Of a DNA stretch of 64,000 bases, positions 35,891 through 44,359 are shown one piece after another. The position numbers and the translations under genes are program-made. The notes under the pieces were generated by a model. The model saw nothing but the letters and a program-made list of their open reading frames with translations, was not told the DNA's origin and made no database searches. Source of the DNA: Variovorax sp. PCZ-1 (GTDB taxonomy: Bacteria; Pseudomonadota; Gammaproteobacteria; Burkholderiales; Burkholderiaceae_C). The number at the start of each line of letters is the position of its first letter. Position 1 is the stretch's first letter. The DNA is taken from contig NZ_JAHCDN010000002.1 of NCBI RefSeq assembly GCF_018413605.1, positions 434,001 to 498,000 on the forward strand. The letters run 5' to 3'.

Positions 35891-38005
35891 ATGCCTCGCA
35901 AAAAACCCACACCTGAAGCGGCTGCTGCACTCAAGCCGCAGCCCAAATCTGCCGTGGAAAAAGCGCTCGATAAGCTGGGCTTGCATCGCCCGATCGATTT
36001 TGCGCTGCACCTTCCGATTCGCTACGAAGACGAAACGAAGATCAAAAAACTGGAGGATGCGCTGGATGGCGACAACGCCCAGATTGAAGGTGAGATCACA
36101 AGTTGTGAGATTGCTTATCGCCCGCGCCGCCAGCTCGTGGCGGTTTTGAACGATGGCACAGATTCTTGCCAACTGCGTTTCTTCAATTTCTATCCCTCAC
36201 AGCAAAAGCAGCTCGCCGTGGGTGCGCGCATTCGCGCACGCGGGGAGTTGCGTGGCGGCATGTTTGGTTGGCAAATAGTGCATCCTGTGTGCAAGGCTGC
36301 GGGTAGCGCCTTGCCTACTTCGCTCACGCCGGTGTATTCCACGGTGGCGGGGCTGCCGCAGGCTTACTTGAGAAAAGCTGTGGTTAATGGCTTGGCGCGC
36401 GCTGAGAGCAGTGGTGCTCTGCGAGAGACGATTTGCTCAGAAATTTTAAGCAAAATAGGCCAATCGGCGGCATGGAATCTGCGCGAGGCGCTATCATTTT
36501 TGCACTACCCGTCACCCGATGTGACGCTGGCTCAGTTTGAAGATCACACGCATCCTGCTTGGCAACGCTTGAAAATTGAGGAGCTGCTGGCGCAGCAGCT
36601 CTCTCAACTCACCTCCAAGATGGAGCGTGATGCCTTGCTTGCGCCGTCACTGAAAGCGCAAAAGGGCGGCCTGCATGAAAAACTGCTGGCTACGCTTCCT
36701 TTCGCGCTTACGAAAGCGCAACAGCGCGTGAGCGAGGAGATCGCGCAAGACCTATCTCAAACCCGCCCGATGCACCGTCTGCTGCAAGGCGATGTGGGTT
36801 CTGGCAAAACCATTGTGGCCGCGCTCGCAGCTGCAATCTGCGTGGATGCAGGTCAACAATGCGCGCTGATGGTGCCCACGGAGATTCTGGCTGAGCAGCA
36901 TTTCCGTAAACTCGTGGTGCTGCTGGAGCCATTGTTTGAGCCTTTGAATTTGAAAGTGGCATGGCTCACAGGCAGTCAAACCGCGAAGCAGCGGCGCGAA
37001 GCATTGGCACTCATTGAAAGCGGACAAGCGGCTCTGGTGGTGGGCACGCACGCCATCATTCAAGACAAAGTGATCTTCAAAAACTTCGCACTCGCCATCG
37101 TCGATGAACAGCATCGCTTCGGCGTAGCACAGCGCTTGGCACTGCGCGCGAAGATGAATGCACCGGGGCATGAACCGCATCTGCTCATGATGACCGCCAC
37201 GCCGATCCCGCGCACGCTGGCCATGAGCTATTACGCGGATTTGAATGTCTCCACCATTGATGAGCTACCGCCAGGGCGCACACCGATTCTCACCAAGGTG
37301 CTTTCCGATTCGCGCAAAGATCAGGTGATCGAGCGTATCGCTGATCAGATCAAGCGAGGCAGGCAAGTGTATTGGGTTTGCCCACTGATTGAAGAATCCG
37401 AAATGCTCGATCTGAGCAATGCCACACAAACACATCAAGAACTCACCGAAGCTTTCCCCGGCATGTTGATTGGCCTGCTGCATTCACGCATGCCGCCTGC
37501 AGAGAAAAAGGCAGTGATGCAACTCTTCACCAGTGGCGAAATGAAGCTCTTGGTGAGCACCACGGTGATTGAAGTGGGCGTGGATGTGCCCAATGCCTCG
37601 CTCATGGTGATCGAACACGCCGAGCGCTTTGGCCTCTCTCAGCTTCATCAATTGCGCGGCAGGGTAGGGCGCGGTGCGGCAGCTTCAGCTTGCGTGTTGC
37701 TGTATTCCACCGGCGAGAGCGGGCGCTTAGGTGATACGGCTAAAGCGCGATTGAAGGCGATGGCCGAGACGAATGACGGCTTTGAAATTGCGCGGCTCGA
37801 TTTAGAGATACGTGGGCCAGGAGAGTTTTTGGGCGCTCGGCAAAGCGGTGCGGCTTTGTTGCGCTTTGCGGATTTGCTGGAGGATGCGGCCTTGCTGGAG
37901 CGCATTCGCAGTGTGGCTCCTTTGATCTTGCGAGATCATGCTGAATTGGCTGCGCAACATATTGAGCGGTGGATGGGTGGGAAGGTGGATTTTCTGAAGG
38001 CTTAA
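35891..38005 (+). CDS. recG: ATP-dependent DNA helicase RecG
   Basis: Branch-migration helicase for recombination and fork rescue; 704 aa. Seen: N-terminal wedge (YEDETKIKKLEDALDGDNAQ, RARGELRGGMFGWQIVHP), FALTKAQQRVSEEIAQDL, Walker A GDVGSGKT, DEQH box in AIVDEQHRFGVAQR, TATPIPRTLAMSYY, TTVIEVGVDVPNASLMVIEH, QLRGRVGRGAAASACVL and the RecG C-terminal region IRGPGEFLGARQSG. An R repeat is embedded in frame before the LREALSFLHYPSPDV segment. Diverges from queA; 54 bp between R copy 11 and the start. Confidence 0.97.
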   Translation: MPRKKPTPEAAAALKPQPKSAVEKALDKLGLHRPIDFALHLPIRYEDETKIKKLEDALDGDNAQIEGEITSCEIAYRPRRQLVAVLNDGTDSCQLRFFNFYPSQQKQLAVGARIRARGELRGGMFGWQIVHPVCKAAGSALPTSLTPVYSTVAGLPQAYLRKAVVNGLARAESSGALRETICSEILSKIGQSAAWNLREALSFLHYPSPDVTLAQFEDHTHPAWQRLKIEELLAQQLSQLTSKMERDALLAPSLKAQKGGLHEKLLATLPFALTKAQQRVSEEIAQDLSQTRPMHRLLQGDVGSGKTIVAALAAAICVDAGQQCALMVPTEILAEQHFRKLVVLLEPLFEPLNLKVAWLTGSQTAKQRREALALIESGQAALVVGTHAIIQDKVIFKNFALAIVDEQHRFGVAQRLALRAKMNAPGHEPHLLMMTATPIPRTLAMSYYADLNVSTIDELPPGRTPILTKVLSDSRKDQVIERIADQIKRGRQVYWVCPLIEESEMLDLSNATQTHQELTEAFPGMLIGLLHSRMPPAEKKAVMQLFTSGEMKLLVSTTVIEVGVDVPNASLMVIEHAERFGLSQLHQLRGRVGRGAAASACVLLYSTGESGRLGDTAKARLKAMAETNDGFEIARLDLEIRGPGEFLGARQSGAALLRFADLLEDAALLERIRSVAPLILRDHAELAAQHIERWMGGKVDFLKA
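36439..36500 (+). repeat. Repeat R, copy 12 (inside recG)
   Basis: AGAAATTTTAAGCAAAATAG, GCCAATCGGCGGCATGGAAT, CTGCGCGAGGCGCTATCATT, TT. Nearly identical to copy 13 at 41011 over the first 45 bases, and encodes ILSKIGQSAAWNLREALSF in RecG. Confidence 0.85.
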
Positions 38006-38018
38006 GGTTTTGGGTGCT

Positions 38019-38164
38019 CTTGAGAATAGAACGCAAAAGACGCAGAAATGCGCAAAAAACGCAGAAGAATCAAAAATGAGATGTCTTGGAAGGGGTCAAT
38101 TTGCTTTTTGTTTTTCTTTTGCGTCTTTTGCGCATTTCTGCGTCTTTTGCGTTCTATTCTTAAG
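38019..38164. repeat. Long inverted repeat of CGCAAAA-type words between recG and pdxA
   Basis: Left arm from 38019 (CTTGAGAATAGAACGCAAAA, then GACGCAGAAATGCGCAAAA) pairs with the right arm ending at 38164; after one mismatch near the tip, 34 consecutive bases match exactly, then further pairing with few mismatches. Loop about 40 bases. It sits between convergent genes and may act as a two-way terminator. Confidence 0.88.
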
Positions 38165-38176
38165 CTTGCAAACCAA

Positions 38177-39226
38177 CTAAATCAAAGCCCGAGCCTGCTT
38201 CACTGCCTCGACCAAACTCGAAGCATCCGCCACACCTTGCCCCGCAATATCAAAAGCCGTCCCGTGATCCGGGCTCGTTCTCACCAGCGCTTGGCCTTTG
38301 CCGTTGTGTAGCCCCAGCGTCACGTTCACGCCTTTTTCTACGCCGAGGTATTTCACGGGAATCAAACCTTGGTCGTGATACATCGCAATCACTGCGTCAA
38401 ATTTTCGGAAGCCGCGCGCTTGCATGAAGATCGTGTCAGGCGGGAAGCTGCCTTGGGCGTTGATACCCTCCAGCTTGGCAGCAGCAATCGCGGGATGAAT
38501 CACTTCGATTTCTTCTCTTCCAAACAAACCGCCTTCACCTGCATGTGGGTTCAAGCCTGCCACAGCGATACGCGGCGCGGATCTCAAGCTTTGCGATAAA
38601 GCGGCGTGTGTGATGCGTAGAGTTTGCAAGACGTTCTCATGTGTCACGCGATCCAGCGCCTCGCGCAGGCTCACATGGATGCTCACGAGCACGGTGCGCA
38701 GCTCGTCGCTGGCGAGCATCATGCGCACGGGCATTTCATCCACAGCCATTCCAGCGAACGCTGCGGCCTCATGTTGCAGCAGCTCTGTATGCCCCGGAAC
38801 TTTCACGCCAGCCGCGCCCCAAGCTTCTTTATGTATCGGCGCAGTGACCACAGCCGCCGCCTCGCCGCGCAAGGCCATACGCGCAGCTTCACGCACGCAG
38901 GCATATGAGAATATTCCAGCCAAATCGCTGACTGCACGATATGGGATCTGCGCGAGATGCTCACTTTTTAGGAGCGGATCGGCATCATTCAAGGCCAGAA
39001 CAGGAATACCTTGAGAGGGTTGTGAACCTGCTTGCGAGATGGGGTGAGCGGAAATTCCTCCGATCAAATCGGCTGCCCGCTGCATCATCGGCAGATCCCC
39101 GAGCACAAAGCAATGGGCCATCACATCAGGCGCATCACGGAAGGCTTTGGCCACAATCTCAGGGCCGATGCCAGCGGGATCGCCCGGTGTGATGACGATG
39201 GGCTTGATGCTTTCAGTATTCTTCAT
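38177..39226 (-). CDS. pdxA: 4-hydroxythreonine-4-phosphate dehydrogenase
   Basis: NAD-dependent step of vitamin B6 synthesis; 349 aa from MKNTESIKPIVITPGDPAGI. Seen: GDPAGIGPEIVAKAF, TAPIHKEAWGAAGVKVPGHT with metal His, VLVSIHVSLREALDRVTHEN, AGLNPHAGEGGLFGREEIEV, and YHDQGLIPVKYLG with VNVTLGLHNGKG. The open frame begins 75 nt further upstream, but those residues are not conserved-looking. Convergent with recG. Confidence 0.96.
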   Translation of the reverse strand: MKNTESIKPIVITPGDPAGIGPEIVAKAFRDAPDVMAHCFVLGDLPMMQRAADLIGGISAHPISQAGSQPSQGIPVLALNDADPLLKSEHLAQIPYRAVSDLAGIFSYACVREAARMALRGEAAAVVTAPIHKEAWGAAGVKVPGHTELLQHEAAAFAGMAVDEMPVRMMLASDELRTVLVSIHVSLREALDRVTHENVLQTLRITHAALSQSLRSAPRIAVAGLNPHAGEGGLFGREEIEVIHPAIAAAKLEGINAQGSFPPDTIFMQARGFRKFDAVIAMYHDQGLIPVKYLGVEKGVNVTLGLHNGKGQALVRTSPDHGTAFDIAGQGVADASSLVEAVKQARALI

Positions 39227-39333
39227 AAACGTGATTTCATCACATCTGCGCATGGCGCTGCGCGTCAAGCGTCTTGGCAAAGCAAGGCGCAGCCTGCACA
39301 ATGTGCAAAATTTTTACCAACAGGAGTGTCTTC

Positions 39334-39879
39334 ATGCGCATCGCCTTCATTATCAGCAGCGTCTTTATCGCTAGCCTTGCCTTCGCACAAAGCAGCAACA
39401 AACCGGGCTTGTGGGAAGTCACGAGCAAGATGACTGCCCCTGCGAATCCGCAGCTGGCCAAGCAGATGGAAGAAGCGCAAAAAGCCATGGCCTCCATGCC
39501 AGCTGCGCAGCGCAAGCAGATGGAAGAGATGATGGCCAAGCAAGGCGTCAGCATGAGTTTTGGCGCAGGCGGCACCACCGCGGTCAAGGTCTGTATCACA
39601 CCGGATATGGCTAACCGCTTGCCAATTGAACAGCGCCAAGGCTGCACCTACAAATTTTCACAAAGCGGCGCAACGCACAATTTCAGCTTTCAGTGCACGA
39701 ACCCGCCGGGCGATGGCGAAGGCCAATTTACCTTCAGCGATGCTGATAACTACAGTGGCAAGATGCGTGTGACCAGCACGCAAGGCGGCAAAAAAGACAC
39801 CATGGACATACAAACCACGGGCAAGTTTTTAGGTACAAACTGTGGCAACGTCAAGCCGATGCCTATGGCAACGAAATAG
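39334..39879 (+). CDS. DUF3617 protein, exported
   Basis: 181 aa with signal peptide MRIAFIISSVFIASLAFAQ and CAGGAG upstream. Seen: NKPGLWEVTSKM, a Met/Gln/Ala-rich helical stretch (AKQMEEAQKAMASMPAAQRK), KVCITPDMANRL, GCTYKFSQSGATHNFSFQC and MRVTSTQGGKKDTMDIQTTG, the DUF3617 pattern. Four cysteines could form two periplasmic disulfides. Function unknown. Confidence 0.87.
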   Translation: MRIAFIISSVFIASLAFAQSSNKPGLWEVTSKMTAPANPQLAKQMEEAQKAMASMPAAQRKQMEEMMAKQGVSMSFGAGGTTAVKVCITPDMANRLPIEQRQGCTYKFSQSGATHNFSFQCTNPPGDGEGQFTFSDADNYSGKMRVTSTQGGKKDTMDIQTTGKFLGTNCGNVKPMPMATK

Positions 39880-39976
39880 ACACACGGCCCCAATGGTGAC
39901 TCTTGAAGAGCCGAGTTTGGAACTTATCTGAGTGGCTGGCATCAGCCATTGCAAACTCATCTTCCTCCTCATCGCT

Positions 39977-41020
39977 ATGCCTACCCCTTTTCAAAAGCGC
40001 CTTGCAGTAGCCGCCCTCCTTGCCGCTGCCACGCTGCCCCTGATCGGCTGCGCCAGCAATAGCAACACCCAGCAACAATCTTGGGACAGCCGCTCTGCCA
40101 ATCGCAGTTTGGCCTTGGCTGCGGCTGTAGGCATGCCCGAAGCTGATACCCATGAAGTGCGCGATCTGCAGTGGACGGACGCTTCTCGCCAGCGTGTTGT
40201 CCCAGCCAAGCTGTATCTGCCCAAAGACGCGGCCAGCAAAGCGCCCTTGGTGATCTTCTCTCACGGCATTGGCGGCTCGCGCGAGGGCTACACCTACATT
40301 GGTAAATACCTGGCTGCCAACGGCATCGCTGCGCTGCATGTGCAGCATGTGGGCAGTGATCGCAGCTTGTGGTTTGGCAATCCGATTCAGATGGTGGGGC
40401 GCTTGCAAGATGCCGCCAAAGAATCCGAGGCTGTGGATCGCACGAAAGACATGCGCTTTGCACTGGATCAGCTGCTCTCGGATGCGCAATTGAGCACCCG
40501 TTTGGATGCGCAGCGTATTGCAGCGGCGGGCCATTCTTATGGCGCGAACACCACGATGCTCTTGGCCGGCGCACGCGTGCAGCGCGCAGGCTCGGAGATG
40601 GATTTGGCTGATCCGCGCATCAAGGCCGCTGTGATCATCAGCGCTCCGCCTTTTTATGGCGAAGGTGAGCCCTCCGCCATCGTCGGCAAGATTCGCGTGC
40701 CCAGCTTGCACATCACCGCCACGGGCGATGAGATCAAGATCCCTGGCTATTACTCTTCTGCCAAAGATCGCGTCGCCGTTTATGAGGCCACCAGCAGCCA
40801 GCCGGGCAAGATGCTGGCCGTGTTCAAAGAAGGCAGCCACAGCATGTTCACAGATCGCTTAGGCACGGGCGGTGAGGCGCTCAACCCGCAAGTGAAAAAA
40901 GCCACGCGTGAGTTGATGCTGGCTTTCTTGCAAAAACAGTGGTCAGGTGACTCCCAAGCGCTGAAGCGCTGGCCTGCGCAGCATGCGCCATTGGTGGCGC
41001 GTTTTGAGCAGAAATTTTAA
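39977..41020 (+). CDS. Alpha/beta-hydrolase lipoprotein (chlorophyllase/acetylhydrolase-like)
   Basis: 347 aa from MPTPFQKRLAVAALLAAATL with lipobox PLIGCAS. Seen: oxyanion region PLVIFSHGIGGSREGYTYIG, nucleophile elbow AAGHSYGANT, Asp region ITATGDEIKIPG and His in FKEGSHSMFTDR, together a complete Ser-Asp-His triad. Probably an outer-membrane-attached esterase; substrate unknown. The last codons (FEQKF) and the stop lie inside the lead of R copy 13. Confidence 0.87.
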   Translation: MPTPFQKRLAVAALLAAATLPLIGCASNSNTQQQSWDSRSANRSLALAAAVGMPEADTHEVRDLQWTDASRQRVVPAKLYLPKDAASKAPLVIFSHGIGGSREGYTYIGKYLAANGIAALHVQHVGSDRSLWFGNPIQMVGRLQDAAKESEAVDRTKDMRFALDQLLSDAQLSTRLDAQRIAAAGHSYGANTTMLLAGARVQRAGSEMDLADPRIKAAVIISAPPFYGEGEPSAIVGKIRVPSLHITATGDEIKIPGYYSSAKDRVAVYEATSSQPGKMLAVFKEGSHSMFTDRLGTGGEALNPQVKKATRELMLAFLQKQWSGDSQALKRWPAQHAPLVARFEQKF

Positions 41021-41076
41021 GCAAAATAGGCCATTCGCCGGCATGGAATCTGCGCGACATGCTATTAAAATCATAG
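41011..41076 (+). repeat. Repeat R, copy 13 (hydrolase 3' end)
   Basis: AGAAATTTTAAGCAAAATAG, GCCATTCGCCGGCATGGAAT, CTGCGCGACATGCTATTAAA, ATCATA. Supplies the stop codon of the hydrolase gene. Confidence 0.92.
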
Positions 41077-41194
41077 TTATTGCTGTTTGTTATCACAGCA
41101 CATCACTGATCAATTGTTCAGTGTGCAAGCGGTTTTGCTGGCGTGAGCAGGGTAAAATCATTGACATCTTTTGACAAATCGAGACAGAGGCTCT

Positions 41195-42409
41195 ATGCAG
41201 TTTTTAGACAACACCTTGGCGCAAGCCTTGATCCAGTGGCTCGCTCATGGTTTGAGCGAAGCGTCTTGGTGGCAGATCGTGCTCTACACGTTGTTCACCA
41301 CGCACATCACGATTGCCGCCGTGACGATTTATTTGCACCGCACCATGTCGCACCGCGCGCTGGATCTGCATCCCATCGTGTCGCATTTCTTCCGCGGCTG
41401 GCTGTGGATCGGCACCGGAATGAAGACCGCCGATTTCGTGGGTGTGCACCGCAAGCACCATGCCAAATGCGAAACCGAAGAAGACCCACACAGCCCGCAA
41501 ACGCGTGGCCTCAAGGCTTTGCTGTTGACCGGCACCGAGCTGTATCAAGCCGAAGCTGCTAACCCTGAAACACATGCAAAATACACCCATGGCTGCCCGA
41601 CAGATTGGGTCGAGCGCAATGTGTACTCTCGCTACACTTGGCAAGGCGTGGGCTTGATGCTCGTGCTCAACTTGGCTTTGTTTGGCATGCTCGGCCTGAC
41701 CGTCTGGGCGATTCAGATGCTCTGGATTCCCGTGCTCGCCACCGGCGTGATCAATGGCATTGGCCACTACTGGGGCTACCGCAATTTTGAATCGCAAGAT
41801 GCCGCTACAAACGTGAGCCCATGGGGCATTTTGATTGGTGGCGAAGAGCTGCACAACAATCATCACACTTATGCCACGAGCGCCAAATTTTCTGTGAAGC
41901 CATACGAGTTTGATATTGGTTGGCAATACATTCGCGCCTTGAGCGCACTGGGCTTGGCCACCGTGAAAAAAGTGCCACCCAAATTGGCTTTGGGTGATGT
42001 GCGCCCTGTGGCAGATGCCCAGACGCTTGAAGCTCTGATTGCGCATCGCTACGAACTCATGGCTGCTTACGCACGCGATATGCGCGCCGCCTGCAAAGCT
42101 GAAATCGAAGCGCTCAAAGCCAAGCAAGGCGATGTATCGCTCTTGAAAACGGCTAAGCGCTGGTTGCACCGCGATGATGAAAAAGTACCTGCCACGGCAG
42201 TGGCTGATTTGAAGGCCGCTCGCGCTCAGTATCCCGTGCTCGGAAAAATGGCTGAGATGCGCGATGAGCTGCGCCAGCTGTGGAGCAACACACATCTCTC
42301 GCGCGAACAGCTCGCGGCCAATCTGGCGGCTTGGTGCAAGCGCGCAGAAGAAAGCGGCATTGCGGCTTTGCAAGAAATGTCGATGCGCTTGCGTGCAGCG
42401 CGCGCTTAA
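41195..42409 (+). CDS. Membrane acyl-CoA/fatty-acid desaturase
   Basis: 404 aa from MQFLDNTLAQALIQWLAHGL, with AGAGG upstream; the TTG at 41171 was not used. Di-iron desaturase: His boxes HRTMSH (48-53), HRKHH (85-89) and HNNHH (about 218), with hydrophobic segments between them and GHYWGYRNFE. The C-terminal about 150 residues are charged and helical (AEIEALKAKQGDVSLLKTAK), an extension common in proteobacterial delta-9 type enzymes. Followed by a strong terminator. Confidence 0.93.
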   Translation: MQFLDNTLAQALIQWLAHGLSEASWWQIVLYTLFTTHITIAAVTIYLHRTMSHRALDLHPIVSHFFRGWLWIGTGMKTADFVGVHRKHHAKCETEEDPHSPQTRGLKALLLTGTELYQAEAANPETHAKYTHGCPTDWVERNVYSRYTWQGVGLMLVLNLALFGMLGLTVWAIQMLWIPVLATGVINGIGHYWGYRNFESQDAATNVSPWGILIGGEELHNNHHTYATSAKFSVKPYEFDIGWQYIRALSALGLATVKKVPPKLALGDVRPVADAQTLEALIAHRYELMAAYARDMRAACKAEIEALKAKQGDVSLLKTAKRWLHRDDEKVPATAVADLKAARAQYPVLGKMAEMRDELRQLWSNTHLSREQLAANLAAWCKRAEESGIAALQEMSMRLRAARA

Positions 42410-42427
42410 CGTTGGCTATGAATGTAA

Positions 42428-42459
42428 AAAGAGGCTCTGCGAGCCTCTTTTTTTTTTGG
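42428..42459 (+). terminator. Intrinsic terminator after the desaturase gene
   Basis: Perfect stem AAAGAGGCTC (42428-42437) / GAGCCTCTTT (42441-42450), loop TGC, then a run of Ts. Confidence 0.95.
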
Positions 42460-42469
42460 TCAAAATATG

Positions 42470-42526
42470 ATCAAAATCAGCATATGGCCGGCATAGAATC
42501 TGCGCGGAATGCTATCAAATAAATAG
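42470..42526 (+). repeat. Repeat R, copy 14 (lysA 3' end)
   Basis: GATCAAAATCAGCATATGGC, CGGCATAGAATCTGCGCGGA, ATGCTATCAAATAAATA. The lysA stop codon (CTA on the + strand) begins at the next base. Confidence 0.92.
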
Positions 42527-43801
42527 CTAAACCAGCTTCTCACGCAGCATCTGATCCTGCGTTGTCTCGCGCTCGCGCATGAGTAAAGCCTTTGCGCCAT
42601 CCACCAAGACTTCAGCAGCACGGCCACGCGTGTTGTAGTTGCTCGCCATGCTCATGCAATAAGCACCAGCAGAAAGCACAGCCAGCAAATCGCCGCTGTT
42701 GATATTCAAATCGCGGTCATGCCCGATCCAATCACCGCTTTCGCACACAGGGCCAACAACCTCGTATGTCGTCTGTGCACCTTCACGCGGCTGCACTGGC
42801 ACGATGCTATGAAAGGCCTGATACATCGCAGGGCGTGGCAGATCATTCATCGCCGCATCCACGATACAGAAATTCTTCTGCTCGCCGGGTTTGAGGTAGA
42901 GCACTTCCGTTACACACACGCCCGCATTACCCACAAGAGAGCGGCCAGGCTCAATCATCAAATGCCGTTGGCCAAAGCCACGTGCATCAAGCTTTGCAAG
43001 CAGCTGCTGCCACAGATCATCTGCCGCAGGCGGTTGCGTGCCTTCGTAATTGATGCCCAGGCCGCCGCCAAAATCAATGTGCTCAATTGGGATGCCCGCC
43101 GCTTCAATCGCCTTGACCAAATCCAAAATACGGTCCATCGCATCGAGATAAGGCGCAACGGTGGTGATTTGAGAGCCGATGTGGCAATCAATACCCACGA
43201 CTTTCAGACCTTTGAGCGAGGCTGCATGCTTGTAAACCGGCACAGTGCGCTCATGTGAAATGCCAAACTTGTTGCCCTTGAGGCCGGTGGAAATATAAGG
43301 ATGCGTTTTTGGATCAACGTTTGGATTCACGCGGATGCTCACGGGTGCAACCTTGCCCATGCTTGATGCCACTTCGGAGAGCACATCCAGCTCTTCCTCG
43401 CTCTCCACGTTAAAGCACTGAATGCCCACTTCAAGCGCACGGCGCATCTCAGCGCGCGTTTTTCCCACGCCAGAGAAAATAATCTTCGCAGGAGAGCCGC
43501 CAGCGGCCAACACGCGCTCCAATTCACCGCCTGAAACGATATCAAACCCGCATCCCGCTTGCGCGAACAGCTTCAAAATCGATAGCGATGAGTTCGCCTT
43601 CATGGCATAACAAATCTGCGCCTTGCGGCCTGCAAAGCCTTTTTGGTAAGCAGCCAGTGCGGCCAGCATCGAAGCTTTGGAATACACAAACAAAGGCGTG
43701 CTGTGCTCGCGTGCGAGATCAGCCACGCGAGCGCCTTCGACGCAGAGCTGGCCGTCTTGGTAGGCAATGAAGGGTTGGCCGGGCAGGGCAGAGTGAGTCA
43801 T
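42527..43801 (-). CDS. lysA: Diaminopimelate decarboxylase
   Basis: Last step of lysine synthesis, PLP-dependent; 424 aa. Seen: PLP Lys68 in ICYAMKANSSLSILK, DIVSGGELERVLAAG, the HIGSQI box, FGGGLGINYEG, EPGRSLVGNAGVCV, and C-terminal GPVCESGDWIG with the Cys contributed across the dimer, GAYCMSMASNYNTRGRAAEV. Encoded 18 nt after lptM, so in one operon; the end abuts R copy 14. Confidence 0.97.
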   Translation of the reverse strand: MTHSALPGQPFIAYQDGQLCVEGARVADLAREHSTPLFVYSKASMLAALAAYQKGFAGRKAQICYAMKANSSLSILKLFAQAGCGFDIVSGGELERVLAAGGSPAKIIFSGVGKTRAEMRRALEVGIQCFNVESEEELDVLSEVASSMGKVAPVSIRVNPNVDPKTHPYISTGLKGNKFGISHERTVPVYKHAASLKGLKVVGIDCHIGSQITTVAPYLDAMDRILDLVKAIEAAGIPIEHIDFGGGLGINYEGTQPPAADDLWQQLLAKLDARGFGQRHLMIEPGRSLVGNAGVCVTEVLYLKPGEQKNFCIVDAAMNDLPRPAMYQAFHSIVPVQPREGAQTTYEVVGPVCESGDWIGHDRDLNINSGDLLAVLSAGAYCMSMASNYNTRGRAAEVLVDGAKALLMRERETTQDQMLREKLV

Positions 43802-43819
43802 AAATCTGAGGGGCTGGCT

Positions 43820-44014
43820 TCAGCGCTTAGGCGCAGAGGCGGGCGAAAGGGGGGAAGATGCGGGCGAGACGGGGTTGAGCACTTGAGGCAAGGTGGCGCG
43901 GTTTTGCGCTGCAGGCTCTTGAGGCAGCGTCAATGGGCCTTTCTGTCCACAAGCTGCACTTGCAAGTACGAAGCCTATACAACACAGGCCTACAATCGGT
44001 TTGAAATTCAACAT
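43820..44014 (-). CDS. lptM: LptM (YifL), small lipoprotein of LptD maturation
   Basis: 64 aa. Signal peptide and lipobox leading to the hallmark ACGQKGPLTLPQ, then a Pro/Ala/Ser-rich tail. LptM promotes disulfide maturation of the LPS translocon LptDE. Located directly before lysA and divergent from cyaY with 18 bp between starts, the order seen in many proteobacteria. Confidence 0.9.
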   Translation of the reverse strand: MLNFKPIVGLCCIGFVLASAACGQKGPLTLPQEPAAQNRATLPQVLNPVSPASSPLSPASAPKR

Positions 44015-44032
44015 CTTTTCATTTTACTAGTC

Positions 44033-44359
44033 ATGACCGACACAGAATACCTTCAACACGCGGAAAGCTTGCTCAGGAGCGTGGAGGCCAGTTGCGATCG
44101 CATCAATGACACGAGTGATGCCGATATCGACAACCAGCGCGTGGGTGGCATGATCACCATCAGTTTTTCTAATCGCAGCCAAATCATCATCAATCTGCAA
44201 AAGCCATTGCATGAGGTGTGGCTGGCCACCAAGGCGGGTGGCTTTCACTACAAATTTGAAAGCGATTGGCGTTGTACCCGTGCTGGCACGGAGTTTTTTG
44301 CGGATCTGAGCCAGCATGCCAGTGCGCAATCTGGCATGGCCTTGGTTTTCAGTTCCTGA
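44033..44359 (+). CDS. cyaY: CyaY, frataxin-like iron-binding protein
   Basis: 108 aa from MTDTEYLQHAESLLRSVEAS; the longer frame upstream runs through lptM and lysA and was discarded. Frataxin fold: acidic first helix, DADIDNQRVGGMITISFSNR, QIIINLQKPLHEVWLATKAG, GFHYKF.SDWRCTRAGTEFF. Regulates Fe-S cluster assembly. The last 11 nt overlap the end of the convergent mrcA. Confidence 0.95.
   Translation: MTDTEYLQHAESLLRSVEASCDRINDTSDADIDNQRVGGMITISFSNRSQIIINLQKPLHEVWLATKAGGFHYKFESDWRCTRAGTEFFADLSQHASAQSGMALVFSS

Noticed and set aside
35807-36172. Long N-terminal extension of queA across the recG start
   Set aside because: Antisense to recG; QueA homologues start near RQFSTQDF.
38918-38972. 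Possible further R copy inside pdxA (GGATCTGCGCGAGATGCT)
   Set aside because: The junction word matches, but there is no GCCGGC core and no hairpin tail, and the encoded LAQIPYRAVSDLAG looks like normal PdxA sequence.
43643-44032. Extension of cyaY over lysA and lptM
   Set aside because: Antisense to both genes; frataxin begins at MTDTEYLQ.
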